From the NCBI GenBank assembly GCA_934670175.1, contig CAKUOX010000003.1, forward strand, positions 10,383 to 74,382: a stretch of 64,000 bases of DNA, written 5' to 3'. Positions 16,978-25,923 of this stretch are shown here, one piece after another. Each line of letters starts with the position of its first letter. Position 1 is the first letter of the stretch. A program made the translations under genes and the position numbers. Under the pieces are notes generated by a model that was not told where the DNA came from, ran no database searches, and was given only the letters and a program-made list of their open reading frames with translations. This stretch comes from an uncultured Clostridia bacterium. Lineage in GTDB: Bacteria; Bacillota; Clostridia; Christensenellales; Aristaeellaceae.

Positions 16978-18987
16978 ATGTTTGACCTTCATTCCGAATA
17001 TGCGCCTACCGGGGATCAGCCCCAGGCCATTGAACAGCTGACCCGCGGTCTGAGCGCGGGCATGAAGCATCAGGTGCTGCTTGGCGTGACCGGTTCCGGC
17101 AAAACCTTTACCATGGCCAATATCATCAAAAACGCGAACCGCCCCACGCTGGTCATCGCACATAACAAGACGCTGGCGGCGCAGCTGGCGGCGGAATTCC
17201 GCGAGTTCTTTCCGGAGAACGCCGTTGGCTACTTCGTATCCTATTATGACTATTACCAGCCGGAGGCCTACATTCCCTCCACGGACACCTTCATCGAAAA
17301 GGACTCCGCGGTCAACGATGAAATCGACCGCATGCGTCACAGCGCCACGGCCTGGCTGGCTGAGCGGCGCGACGTGGTGATCGTGGCCTCCGTCAGCTGC
17401 ATCTACGGTCTGGGCAGTCCTGAGGAATACGAGGATCTGTCCGTATCGCTACGCGAGGGCATGAATATGGACATCAGCGAGCTGCTGGATCAACTGGTGG
17501 AAATCCAGTACACCCGCAACGATTTCGAATCCGAGCGCGGCACCTTCCACGTTCGGGGCGATGTGGTGGAGATCATTCCCGCCGCTGCACAGGACAGCGC
17601 CGTGCGCGTGGAATTCTTCGGCGATGAGATCGATCGCATATCTGAAATAGAGCTCGTATCCGGACGTGTGCTGCGCCACATGAGCCATGTAATGATCTTC
17701 CCCGCCTCGCACTATGCCATCTCTCGCGACAAGCTGGACGCCTGCATCGCACAGATCGAAACTGACCTGAACGAGCGCCTTGCCGACCTGAAGGCAAACG
17801 GGCGCCTGCTGGAAGCGCAGCGGCTGGAGCAGCGCACGCGCTACGATATTGAAATGCTGCGCGAGATCGGCTATTGCAGCGGCATCGAAAACTATTCCCG
17901 CTATTTTGACGGCCGGCGCCCCGGCGAAGCGCCGTTCACGCTGCTGGATTATTTCCCGAAGGATCTGCTGATCATGATCGACGAAAGCCACATGACGGTT
18001 CCGCAGATCCGCGCCATGTACAATGGCGACTTTGCACGCAAGCAGACGCTCGTCGACTACGGCTTCCGTCTGCCCGCCGCCTTCGATAACCGCCCGCTGA
18101 AGTTTTACGAGTTCGAGCAGAAGATCAACCAGGTGATCTACGTTTCCGCCACGCCCGGCCCCTACGAGCTGGAGCGCGCGGAGCAGGTGGTAGAGCAGAT
18201 CATCCGCCCGACGGGGCTGATCGATCCGGAAATCATCGTGCGCCCCGCCACCGGACAGGTGGATGACCTGCTGGGCGAGATCCGCACGGCCACGCAGGCG
18301 GGCGGGCGCGTGCTGGTGACGACGCTGACCAAGCGCATGGCTGAAAGCCTGACCGAATACCTGCGCAACATGGACGTGCGCGTGGAATACCTGCATTCGG
18401 ACGTGGACACCCTCGACCGCATCAAGCTGATCCGCGGGCTGCGCATGGGCGAATATGACGTGCTGGTGGGCATCAACCTGCTGCGCGAGGGGCTGGATCT
18501 GCCGGAGGTACGCCTCGTGGCGATCCTGGATGCAGACAAGGAAGGCTTCCTGCGCTCGGAAAAATCGCTGATACAGACCATCGGCCGCGCGGCGCGCAAT
18601 GTGGATGGCCGCGTCATCATGTATGCCGATGCGCTGACCGATTCCATGAACCGCGCCATATCCGAAACGAACCGCAGGCGCGCGATCCAGCAAAAATACA
18701 ACGAGGAGCACAATATCACGCCGCGCAGCGTGCGCAGCGCGGTGCGCGCACTGATGGAGGTCAGCCGCGAGCCGGATAAGGACGCCGCGCCCGCCATGGA
18801 CGATGAAGAGCGCCGCATGGCCATTGACCGCCTTGAGGAGCGCATGCTCGAAGCGGCCAACAACCTCGACTTTGAAAAGGCGGCGCAGCTGCGCGATCAG
18901 CTGCTGGCGCTGCGCGGCGAAAAGCCGATGGCAAGCGCCGAACAGTCGCGGCAGACGCGGCGCGGCAAGCGCGGCAGAAAGCACTGA
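16978..18987 (+). CDS. uvrB: UvrABC excision repair helicase subunit UvrB
   Basis: 669 residues. It takes damaged DNA from UvrA, verifies the lesion and recruits UvrC. Walker A is GVTGSGKTFTMAN, the beta-hairpin region is YFVSYYDYYQPEAYIP, Walker B is MIDESHM, and helicase motifs V/VI read GINLLREGLDLPEV and QTIGRAARN. A C-terminal UVR domain (LEERMLEAANNLDFEKAAQ) contacts UvrC. A basic tail ends the protein. uvrA follows 50 bases later, so they are probably co-transcribed. No LexA-type box was recognised upstream. Confidence 0.98.
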   Translation: MFDLHSEYAPTGDQPQAIEQLTRGLSAGMKHQVLLGVTGSGKTFTMANIIKNANRPTLVIAHNKTLAAQLAAEFREFFPENAVGYFVSYYDYYQPEAYIPSTDTFIEKDSAVNDEIDRMRHSATAWLAERRDVVIVASVSCIYGLGSPEEYEDLSVSLREGMNMDISELLDQLVEIQYTRNDFESERGTFHVRGDVVEIIPAAAQDSAVRVEFFGDEIDRISEIELVSGRVLRHMSHVMIFPASHYAISRDKLDACIAQIETDLNERLADLKANGRLLEAQRLEQRTRYDIEMLREIGYCSGIENYSRYFDGRRPGEAPFTLLDYFPKDLLIMIDESHMTVPQIRAMYNGDFARKQTLVDYGFRLPAAFDNRPLKFYEFEQKINQVIYVSATPGPYELERAEQVVEQIIRPTGLIDPEIIVRPATGQVDDLLGEIRTATQAGGRVLVTTLTKRMAESLTEYLRNMDVRVEYLHSDVDTLDRIKLIRGLRMGEYDVLVGINLLREGLDLPEVRLVAILDADKEGFLRSEKSLIQTIGRAARNVDGRVIMYADALTDSMNRAISETNRRRAIQQKYNEEHNITPRSVRSAVRALMEVSREPDKDAAPAMDDEERRMAIDRLEERMLEAANNLDFEKAAQLRDQLLALRGEKPMASAEQSRQTRRGKRGRKH

Positions 18988-19037
18988 GCAGCGCAGGATC
19001 ATACCGTACATTTTTATAGAAAGAAAGGCAAGCAGCA

Positions 19038-21884
19038 TTGGCAAACGATAAGATCATTATCCGCGGCGCGCGGCAGCATAATTTAAAAAACATCGACCTC
19101 GATCTGCCCCGCAACAAGCTGATCGTCATGACCGGCCTGTCCGGCTCGGGCAAATCCTCGCTGGCGTTCGACACCATCTACGCCGAGGGCCAGCGCCGCT
19201 ATGTGGAATCGCTGTCCAGCTATGCGCGCCAGTTTCTCGGTCAGATGGACAAGCCCGATGTGGACAACATTCAGGGGCTCTCCCCCGCCATTTCCATCGA
19301 CCAGAAAACCACCAGCCGCAATCCCCGCTCCACCGTGGGCACCGTAACCGAAATATACGACCACCTGCGCCTGATGTACGCGCGTACCGGCACGCCGCAC
19401 TGTCCGGTCTGCGGCAAGGTCATTCAGCGCCAGAGCGTCGATCAGATCATCGACGCGGTAACGGCGCTGCCGGAGCGCACGAAGCTGATGCTGCTGGCGC
19501 CGCTGGTACGCGGCCGCAAGGGCGAATATTCAAAGCTGTTCGAGGATATGTCCAAAAAGGGCTATGTCCGCGCGCGCGTGGATGGCGAAATGATCGAGCT
19601 GGCCGATCCGCCGAAGCTCGCCAAAACGAAGAAGCACACGATCGAGATCATCATAGATCGCATCATCATCCGCCCCGACCTTCAGCAGCGCCTGACCGAT
19701 TCGCTGGAGACGGCGCTGAACCTCGGCGGCGGGCTGGTCATCGTAGCCGAGGTGGAAAGCGGCCGCGAAACCATGTATTCGCAGAATTATGCCTGTCCAG
19801 ACTGCGGCGTTTCGCTGGAGGCGCTGGAACCGCGCCTGTTTTCCTTCAATAATCCCTATGGCGCGTGCCCCTGCTGCTCCGGCCTGGGCGTGCTGCTGAA
19901 AATGGATCCGGATATCATTATCCCCGACCGCAGCAAATCGTTCAACGAGGGCGCGATCCGCGTTTCCGGCTGGAATACCTCCGAGCCCGGCTCGATGGCC
20001 GCCGCCTATCTGAAGGGACTGGCTGACGCCTACCATTTTTCGCTGGACGCACCGGTATGCGAGCTCTCCGAGGAGGCGCTGAACGCCGTGCTCTACGGCA
20101 CGCGCGGCGCGAAGATCCGCGTGGAATACGAGCGCGCCAGCGGCAGCGGCTCCTTCAGCGTCCCGTTCGAGGGCGTGATCACGAATCTGGAGCGGCGCTA
20201 CCGCGAAACCAGCTCGGACAGCATGAAGTCCACCTATGAGGAATACATGACCAATACCGTCTGTCCCGAGTGCGGCGGCAAGCGCCTGCGCCGCGAGGCG
20301 CTATGCGTCACAATCGGCGATAAGAACATTCAGGACGTCTCCGCCATGTCCATCCGCAGCTGCCGCGACTTTTTCCGCAGCCTGAAGCTCAGCGAAAAGC
20401 AGCAGCTGATCGCACGCCAGCTTCTGCGCGAAATCGACGCGCGGCTGAGCTTCCTGATCGACGTCGGTCTGGATTACCTCACCCTCTCGCGCAGCGCCGC
20501 GTCGCTCTCCGGCGGCGAAGCGCAGCGTATCCGCCTGGCTACGCAGATCGGTTCCGGCCTCACCGGCGTGCTCTATATACTGGATGAGCCGTCCATCGGT
20601 CTGCACCAGAGCGACAATGCCAAGCTGCTGGGCACGCTGAAGCATCTGCGCGACCTGGGCAACACGCTGATCGTGGTGGAGCACGATTCCGAGACCATGC
20701 TCGCCGCGGACTATATCGTGGACATCGGCCCCGGTGCAGGCGTGAACGGCGGCCGCGTGATGGCTGCGGGCACGCCGCAGGATGTCATGGCCAACCCGCA
20801 GTCGCTGACCGGCCAGTACCTTTCCGGCGCAAAGCACGTTCCGCTGCCTGCCTGCCGTCGCGCGCCAAGCGGATGGCTGCATGTGCGGGGCGCGCGCGCC
20901 AACAATCTCAAGAATATCGATGTAGATTTCCCGCTGGGCGTGCTCTGCTGCGTCACGGGCGTATCCGGCAGCGGCAAATCCTCGCTGGTCAATGAGATTC
21001 TGTTCAAATCTCTGCAGAAAACCTTGAATCGCGCCCGCAGCCGCGCCGCAGATCACGACGAGATCACCGGCGCAGAGCAGCTGGACAAGATAATCCAGAT
21101 CGACCAGTCGCCGATCGGGCGCTCGCCGCGCTCGAACCCCGCCACCTACACCGGCCTGTTCGACCTGATCCGAGAGGTATTTGCCAGCACACCCGATGCG
21201 AAGGCGCGCGGCTACAAGGCCAGCCGCTTCAGCTTCAACGTCAAGGGCGGGCGCTGCGAAGCCTGTTCGGGCGATGGCATACTGAAGATCGAAATGCAGT
21301 TCCTGAGCGACGTGTATGTGCCCTGCGAGGTCTGCCACGGCATGCGCTACAACCGCGAAACGCTGGAGGTGCGCTACAAGGGCAAGAGCATCCACGATGT
21401 ATTGGAAATGACGGTGGATGAGGCGCTGGATTTCTTCGCCCCGCTGCCACGGCTGGCCGCCAAGCTGCAAACCATGCGCGACGTAGGGCTGGGCTATGTG
21501 AAGCTCGGTCAGCCCTCGGACACGCTCTCCGGCGGCGAAGCCCAGCGTATCAAGCTGGCCACAGAGCTCTCGCGCCGCGCCACCGGCCGCACGCTGTATG
21601 TGCTGGACGAGCCGACCACTGGCCTGCACATCGCCGACGTCGCACAGCTGAACGCCGTGCTGCACCGGCTGGCGGACGGCGGCAACACGCTGGTGGTCAT
21701 TGAGCACAATCTGGACGTAATCAAGACCGCCGATTATATCATCGACCTCGGGCCCGGCGGCGGCGATCGCGGCGGAAGCGTCGTCGTATGCGGCACGCCT
21801 GAGACGGTTGCCGCCTGCGCGAGCAGCAGCACGGGCGAGTACCTGCGCCCGCTGCTGACCGAAGATGTGCCGATCATGTCTTAA
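19038..21884 (+). CDS. uvrA: UvrABC excision repair ATPase subunit UvrA
   Basis: 948 residues, the normal length. It scans DNA as a dimer and loads UvrB at lesions. Two ABC ATPase modules: Walker A GLSGSGKSSLAF and GVSGSGKSSLVN; signatures LSGGEAQRIRLA and LSGGEAQRIKLA; Walker B YILDEPSIGLH and YVLDEPTTGLH. Zinc modules are seen as CPVCG, CPDCG with CPCCSG, and CEACSGDG with CEVCHG. The start is TTG (19038) after AAGAAAGG. It is downstream of uvrB on the same strand. Confidence 0.98.
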   Translation: MANDKIIIRGARQHNLKNIDLDLPRNKLIVMTGLSGSGKSSLAFDTIYAEGQRRYVESLSSYARQFLGQMDKPDVDNIQGLSPAISIDQKTTSRNPRSTVGTVTEIYDHLRLMYARTGTPHCPVCGKVIQRQSVDQIIDAVTALPERTKLMLLAPLVRGRKGEYSKLFEDMSKKGYVRARVDGEMIELADPPKLAKTKKHTIEIIIDRIIIRPDLQQRLTDSLETALNLGGGLVIVAEVESGRETMYSQNYACPDCGVSLEALEPRLFSFNNPYGACPCCSGLGVLLKMDPDIIIPDRSKSFNEGAIRVSGWNTSEPGSMAAAYLKGLADAYHFSLDAPVCELSEEALNAVLYGTRGAKIRVEYERASGSGSFSVPFEGVITNLERRYRETSSDSMKSTYEEYMTNTVCPECGGKRLRREALCVTIGDKNIQDVSAMSIRSCRDFFRSLKLSEKQQLIARQLLREIDARLSFLIDVGLDYLTLSRSAASLSGGEAQRIRLATQIGSGLTGVLYILDEPSIGLHQSDNAKLLGTLKHLRDLGNTLIVVEHDSETMLAADYIVDIGPGAGVNGGRVMAAGTPQDVMANPQSLTGQYLSGAKHVPLPACRRAPSGWLHVRGARANNLKNIDVDFPLGVLCCVTGVSGSGKSSLVNEILFKSLQKTLNRARSRAADHDEITGAEQLDKIIQIDQSPIGRSPRSNPATYTGLFDLIREVFASTPDAKARGYKASRFSFNVKGGRCEACSGDGILKIEMQFLSDVYVPCEVCHGMRYNRETLEVRYKGKSIHDVLEMTVDEALDFFAPLPRLAAKLQTMRDVGLGYVKLGQPSDTLSGGEAQRIKLATELSRRATGRTLYVLDEPTTGLHIADVAQLNAVLHRLADGGNTLVVIEHNLDVIKTADYIIDLGPGGGDRGGSVVVCGTPETVAACASSSTGEYLRPLLTEDVPIMS

Positions 21885-21929
21885 AATGCGGATGTTTTGT
21901 AACAATATTTTAAAACATTAAATATCCGC

Positions 21930-21958
21930 TTGACTTTTGATCCCGCGCTGTTTAAGAT
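21930..21958 (+). promoter_or_regulatory. Promoter of the TPEP-repeat protein gene
   Basis: TTGACT (21930-21935), 17-base spacer, TAAGAT (21953-21958). An AT-rich dyad just before it (GCGGAT 21888-21893 / ATCCGC 21924-21929, with ATGTTTT/AAAACAT inside) may end uvrA transcripts. Confidence 0.65.
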
Positions 21959-22003
21959 GATACTGTCTATCTGAATCTCTTGTGTATTTGGAGGAGTGCT
22001 ATT

Positions 22004-23131
22004 ATGCAAAAGGGATACAAGCGCAACGGCAAGGGCATGGCCGTACTCCGCTTCTTTATTGGACTGATCGTGATCGCCATCATTGTCGGCGTAATCTGGT
22101 TCTTCCTGCAGAAGGTGGACTATTCCGACAAGCTGGCCGACCCGAACGTCGCCACGCGCCCCTATGTCGAAATGACCGCCGACCCCAACGCGCCGCTCGC
22201 GCTTGAGCCGACCACTGGTCTCGACACTGGCGATGCCGTCGACGATTTTACCAACAGCTTTGATCTGGGCGGCGATACCACCGGCGATTTTGGCGGCGGC
22301 GATTTTGTAGATCTGACGCCGAGCGATACGCCGGAGCCTACCGCTACGCCGACAACGGAACCCACGCCGGAGCCGACCGCCGTTCCCACGCCGGAACCGA
22401 CGGCCACGCCGGAGCCCACCCCCGAGCCCACGGCGACGCCCGAGCCGACGAAGATCCCCTCTTCCAAGCTCAACAAAGCGCGCACCAAGGGCTTCAAGGT
22501 TCCCGAGCCTTCTACCAACGGCGAAGCGGCGCTGACCAAATTCTATGTATCCGAGCCGAACAACAACCGCTATGTCGAGGTCAACGGCTACTGCTACATC
22601 AATGACGCCACCTTCGACGGCAATGGCGTGAAGGCGTATCTGATCGCCACACCGGTTTCCGGTAAGGGCATTACCCGCGCCTACAAGGCCAATATGGTGC
22701 AGGGCATTTCCGGCGACCCGCACACCGATGCTGTGTGCATGAACGCGGATTGCACCGATTTCAGCGTCATATTCACCGTAAGCAAGTATAAGAACGGCGA
22801 ATATGAGCTGGGCGTCGTGCTGGATTACACGAAGGAAAACGCCGCCGAGCCTGCCTATGCCTACTATAAGCTCGGCAAGACCTTCACAGTGGAGAAGGGT
22901 GCGATCGTACAGCAAAATGAAAGCTCCGACCAGCCCTTCGGCGCAGCCACCGGCTCTGACGCGGATTCTCAGGGCCTGAGCTTCTCCATCGCCGCCTCGA
23001 ATGCCGCGGCATCCTCCGAAACGGCCGCGCCGGGCGCAAAGGAATTCCAGGCGCCTGAAGAAACGGCGACCGCCGCGCCCCGCACCGACGCCTTTGGCGC
23101 TGCGCTCGACGATACTGCTTCCATTGGCTGA
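22004..23131 (+). CDS. Membrane-anchored protein with Thr-Pro-Glu-Pro repeats
   Basis: 375 residues, not recognised beyond its architecture. A positively charged start and one membrane segment (about 12-34) are followed by an acidic, Gly/Asp-rich stretch and then a low-complexity linker of TPEPTATPEP type (about 110-150). A folded part of about 130 residues follows (VEVNGYCYINDATFDG onward), and an Ala/Ser-rich tail. The linker is of the kind that spans a cell wall, so the folded part is probably outside the membrane. ATG 22004 has GGAGG 10 bases upstream. It has its own promoter and a strong terminator, so it is monocistronic. Function unknown. Confidence 0.8.
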   Translation: MQKGYKRNGKGMAVLRFFIGLIVIAIIVGVIWFFLQKVDYSDKLADPNVATRPYVEMTADPNAPLALEPTTGLDTGDAVDDFTNSFDLGGDTTGDFGGGDFVDLTPSDTPEPTATPTTEPTPEPTAVPTPEPTATPEPTPEPTATPEPTKIPSSKLNKARTKGFKVPEPSTNGEAALTKFYVSEPNNNRYVEVNGYCYINDATFDGNGVKAYLIATPVSGKGITRAYKANMVQGISGDPHTDAVCMNADCTDFSVIFTVSKYKNGEYELGVVLDYTKENAAEPAYAYYKLGKTFTVEKGAIVQQNESSDQPFGAATGSDADSQGLSFSIAASNAAASSETAAPGAKEFQAPEETATAAPRTDAFGAALDDTASIG

Positions 23132-23153
23132 TAAAACCTGATATGCACGCGAT

Positions 23154-23191
23154 CCGCCTGACCATTGGTATGGTCAGGCGGTGATTTTTTT
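23154..23191 (+). terminator. Terminator of the TPEP-repeat protein gene
   Basis: Perfect 12-bp stem CCGCCTGACCAT (23154-23165) / ATGGTCAGGCGG (23170-23181), loop TGGT, then seven T at 23185-23191. Confidence 0.93.
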
Positions 23192-23444
23192 GGGCAGCCG
23201 AATGGGCGTTATACCCAGCTGAGCTTCGGGCATTAGAAAGAACTTTAGTAGAAGCCATGGAGTCATATGTCAGATGTGGCTCCACAGATTAATAGCATCA
23301 GGATATTGATAATATGTAAGATGCGAAAGGCACTTGAACGAATTTCTGAAAAGAAAATTGCAAAGCAAAAAGTGTGATTGACAATTCGTTCGATGCCATC
23401 TTTAGAAGACGACCACAGGCTATATACCTTTACGGGGCCTGGTC
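23192..23444 (+). pseudogene. AT-richer segment with possible gene remnants
   Basis: No intact gene. Two short open stretches read protein-like on the plus strand: EWALYPAELRALERTL... ending at a TAA near 23291, and QINSIRILIICKMRK... ending at a TGA near 23375. They are in different frames and AT-richer than the flanks, so they may be decayed coding sequence. AACGAATT (about 23337) and AATTCGTT (about 23381) form an inverted repeat. The parent gene is not recognisable. Confidence 0.3.
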
Positions 23445-23693
23445 AAACCACCCGTTCAACGGGTGGTTACAGGATGTTGACAAAGTCAACAGACTGCCAG
23501 ACGCTGAAAAACCCTGCAAGGCAAGAAAACGCGAGCTGCAAATGAGGGCGCATACTTAGGCGTATGTAACCGATTTTGCAGCCCGCGTTGACGAAGTAAG
23601 CAGAAATTTCAACTTCTCCTGAAGTTGTTCACGAAATTTCTGCGGTTGCGGGGTTTGTCAGTGGATTGAAACCACCCGTTCAACGGGTGGTTA
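23445..23693. mobile_element. Candidate non-autonomous element bracketed by two identical palindromes
   Basis: A 25-bp sequence containing the palindrome ACCACCCGTTCAACGGGTGGT occurs identically and in the same orientation at 23445-23469 and 23669-23693. The 199 bases between have further dyads: CTGAAAAACCCTGCAA versus the complement of TTGCGGGGTTTGTCAG near the two ends; GAGCTGCAAA versus TTTTGCAGC; and a nested hairpin AGAAATTTCAACTTC/GAAGTTG...GAAATTTCT. There is no transposase gene. Subterminal hairpins without terminal inverted repeats resemble IS200/IS605-derived or REP-type elements, but that is a comparison, not an identification. Confidence 0.45.
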
Positions 23694-23706
23694 TGCCTCA
23701 GGCAAC

Positions 23707-23752
23707 AAAGCCCCCCGATTCGGCCTTACCGGCGCGGATCGGGGGCGGCTTT
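23707..23752 (-). terminator. Terminator of the NagB-like gene (possibly bidirectional)
   Basis: AAAGCCCCCCGAT (23707-23719) against ATCGGGGGCGGCTTT (23738-23752) with a small bulge. On the minus strand it is followed by a T-rich end (TTTGTT). Confidence 0.75.
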
Positions 23753-23767
23753 CATTCACCTGTCAAA

Positions 23768-24718
23768 TCAGTTGGTATCCGGGCAAAGCGGGCCAGCCAG
23801 CTCTTCCATGAAGAACAGCTTGCCGGGCATCGTGGGGATCCAGCTGGAGGTGATCTGCTTCACGGGGCCATAACGCAGCGTCATCCAGAAGCTCATGCCC
23901 TGCCACTGCATGCCGCGGGACAGCACGCCGTCCGCGCCGCCGATGGCATAATCAGAGTTGAAGATGATGGCGGGGCCGATGGTATTGGCATAGCAGGGAA
24001 TCAGCGGCCAGCTGGAGCGGAACGACGTGATGGCGTTCTGCTCGATCGTGAAGGGATGCAGACGCGCGCCGACGCGATAGGGCGCAGCCTTCCACGCCTC
24101 AACGCTGTCATATTCAGCGGCGAAATGCGGCTCCCAGAACGCGATATGGCACATGCGGCCGATGCCGTATACCAGCACCTGTTTGGCGCCCTCAGCCTTC
24201 AGCTTCGCGATCTTCTCCGGATAGGTGGGCAGATTTTCGCGCGTGGCGAAATTGCGCTGATTCTCGGGCACGGTCAGCTCGCCGAGCGGGCCATAGAACG
24301 CCTCAACCATCGCGTTCTGGAACGCGGCGGGGTCGTTGGCGGGCAGCGTATTGCCCTCGGCGTCGGACCACTCGTCCATATTGAAGCCATACACATGCTT
24401 GCAGTCCACATTCCATTCCTTCAGGAAGTAAACCGCCCATTTGTACATGCCCATCGGGCCGACCGGCAGAATGAGGATCAGCTTGCGGCCCTCTTCCTTG
24501 GTCTGGCGGATCTGCATGGCGATTTCATGGCCCATGTACGCGCCAAACTCTTCAAGATTGGTGCACTTCACGGGATTAAAGCCCTCGTTCCAGAAGCTCT
24601 GGCGGTCATACACGGTTTCAGGAGCGTTGGAAACGCATTCCTTGATGCGCTCAATGTCCCAGCCCTGAGGCAATACCTCGCTGAAATAGGAGCCCTTCAG
24701 CGTATTGGTCATATCCAT
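23768..24718 (-). CDS. NagB-like sugar-phosphate isomerase/deaminase family protein
   Basis: 316 residues of the glucosamine-6-phosphate deaminase/isomerase fold. Family landmarks are partly kept: the phosphate-loop position reads LPVGPMGMYKW rather than the usual ATGSTP, then FNMDEWSD (matching NMDEY), and YGIGRMCHIAFWEPHF (matching the GxGxDGHIAFNEP active-site loop). The catalytic Asp/Gly of that loop is changed while His and Glu-Pro remain. It is thus a divergent member whose substrate may not be glucosamine-6-phosphate. ATG 24718 is chosen; AAGGA lies 11 bases upstream. It follows the Gfo/Idh/MocA gene by 38 bases in one operon. Confidence 0.82.
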   Translation of the reverse strand: MDMTNTLKGSYFSEVLPQGWDIERIKECVSNAPETVYDRQSFWNEGFNPVKCTNLEEFGAYMGHEIAMQIRQTKEEGRKLILILPVGPMGMYKWAVYFLKEWNVDCKHVYGFNMDEWSDAEGNTLPANDPAAFQNAMVEAFYGPLGELTVPENQRNFATRENLPTYPEKIAKLKAEGAKQVLVYGIGRMCHIAFWEPHFAAEYDSVEAWKAAPYRVGARLHPFTIEQNAITSFRSSWPLIPCYANTIGPAIIFNSDYAIGGADGVLSRGMQWQGMSFWMTLRYGPVKQITSSWIPTMPGKLFFMEELAGPLCPDTN

Positions 24719-24756
24719 ATAGCAACACATCCTTTCAGATTACCTGGCAGATATAA

Positions 24757-25755
24757 TTAAAGATGCACCACGATGTTCTCTTCCAGGGAGCGCGTGGTCG
24801 CCTCAATAATTTCAAGCACGCCGCGATTCTGCGCCAGCGTAACGCTCGCATCGCGGTTTTCACGGATCGCATCGATAAATTCACGGATCTCGCCCTCGAA
24901 CATATCTGTCTGCTCCACCTCGATGGGATAGCTCTTCTCATCGCCCGCGGGATACCAGTTCAGATTGCTGCCGCGCTCACCATCGTTGATGTTCAGGCCG
25001 GCGGTCAGCGCATAATCCAGCGTTCCGTTATCGCCGGTCGCGCGGAACTCGATGGAGAACGGCCAGTTGCCCGTCATTTCAAGGCTGGTCTCCACAATCG
25101 CCTGGACGCCGGACTTCCAGCGCAGACTGGTGCATACATGGTTCCAGCAGCCCGTGGGGCTCTTCCAGCCGTTGGCATACACCGATTCGGGCTTTCCGAA
25201 GATACTGTACAGATAGTCAATATCGTGGATGTTCAGGTCGTACAGGCCGCCGCCGCTCTTCCTGGGATCGCGATGCCAGGTCGTCCAGGTCGGATGCTGG
25301 CAGAGGCGCTTTTCATAGATCATGTGGATGTTTCCGAGCTTGCCCGCTTCGATGTAATCCTTCATGACCATGAACTCCGGCCACCAGCGGGCAACCTGCG
25401 CCACCATGAAGCGCACGCCGTTTTCCCTGCATGCCTCGACCATGCGATCGAAGGATTCCACCGTGAAGGTGATCGGCTTCTCACACAGCACATGGCACTT
25501 CAGCGCCGCAGCCTCCTTGACGAACTGCTCGTGAAGGTCGGTCGGCACACAGATGTCCACGATGTCCACGCCCACCTCATCCTTTGCAGCCTTCAGCGAG
25601 GTAAAGAAGCGGCAGCCGTATTCCTGCGCCACCTTTTCGCCCTTTTCCACATTGCGGCCGACGATCGCCACGAGCTCGACGTCGTCCATTTTCTTGAGCG
25701 CGGCCAGATGATTCTGCGCAATATAGCCGCTGCCCTGCACTGCTACCTTAAACAC
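24757..25755 (-). CDS. Gfo/Idh/MocA family NAD(P)-dependent oxidoreductase
   Basis: 332 residues. The N-terminal Rossmann domain shows GSGYIAQNHL near residues 8-17 and the family CEKPITF motif near 95. The C-terminal alpha/beta domain contains KSGGGLYDLNIHDIDYL, with the conserved GGG..D...H.ID pattern of the catalytic Asp/His. The GTG start has GGAGG 7 bases upstream. It is first in a two-gene operon with the NagB-like gene and has a near-consensus promoter. It likely oxidises or epimerises a sugar derivative; the substrate is not deducible. Confidence 0.92.
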   Translation of the reverse strand: MFKVAVQGSGYIAQNHLAALKKMDDVELVAIVGRNVEKGEKVAQEYGCRFFTSLKAAKDEVGVDIVDICVPTDLHEQFVKEAAALKCHVLCEKPITFTVESFDRMVEACRENGVRFMVAQVARWWPEFMVMKDYIEAGKLGNIHMIYEKRLCQHPTWTTWHRDPRKSGGGLYDLNIHDIDYLYSIFGKPESVYANGWKSPTGCWNHVCTSLRWKSGVQAIVETSLEMTGNWPFSIEFRATGDNGTLDYALTAGLNINDGERGSNLNWYPAGDEKSYPIEVEQTDMFEGEIREFIDAIRENRDASVTLAQNRGVLEIIEATTRSLEENIVVHL

Positions 25756-25827
25756 GCCATTTCCTCCTCTTTCTTTATTGAATTGTTAACGCACAGCGCT
25801 TATATATCCAGTGGGTTTACTAATTGT

Positions 25828-25856
25828 ATTGTATCACAGCGTTCAGGCAATGTCAA
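25828..25856 (-). promoter_or_regulatory. Promoter of the Gfo/NagB-like operon
   Basis: TTGACA (25856-25851), 17-base spacer, TACAAT (25833-25828); a second overlapping TACAAT lies at 25828-25823. Confidence 0.85.
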
Positions 25857-25923
25857 TATCTCTCAATAATTTGTACAAGCCGCCCGAATCACAATTTGCA
25901 TTTTATGAAGATGCGCGCGGTGT

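Noticed and set aside
22320..22450. Short tandem DNA repeats that could suggest a CRISPR-like or satellite array
   Set aside because: They encode TPEP/TATP repeats in frame within a gene; units are short and have no spacers.
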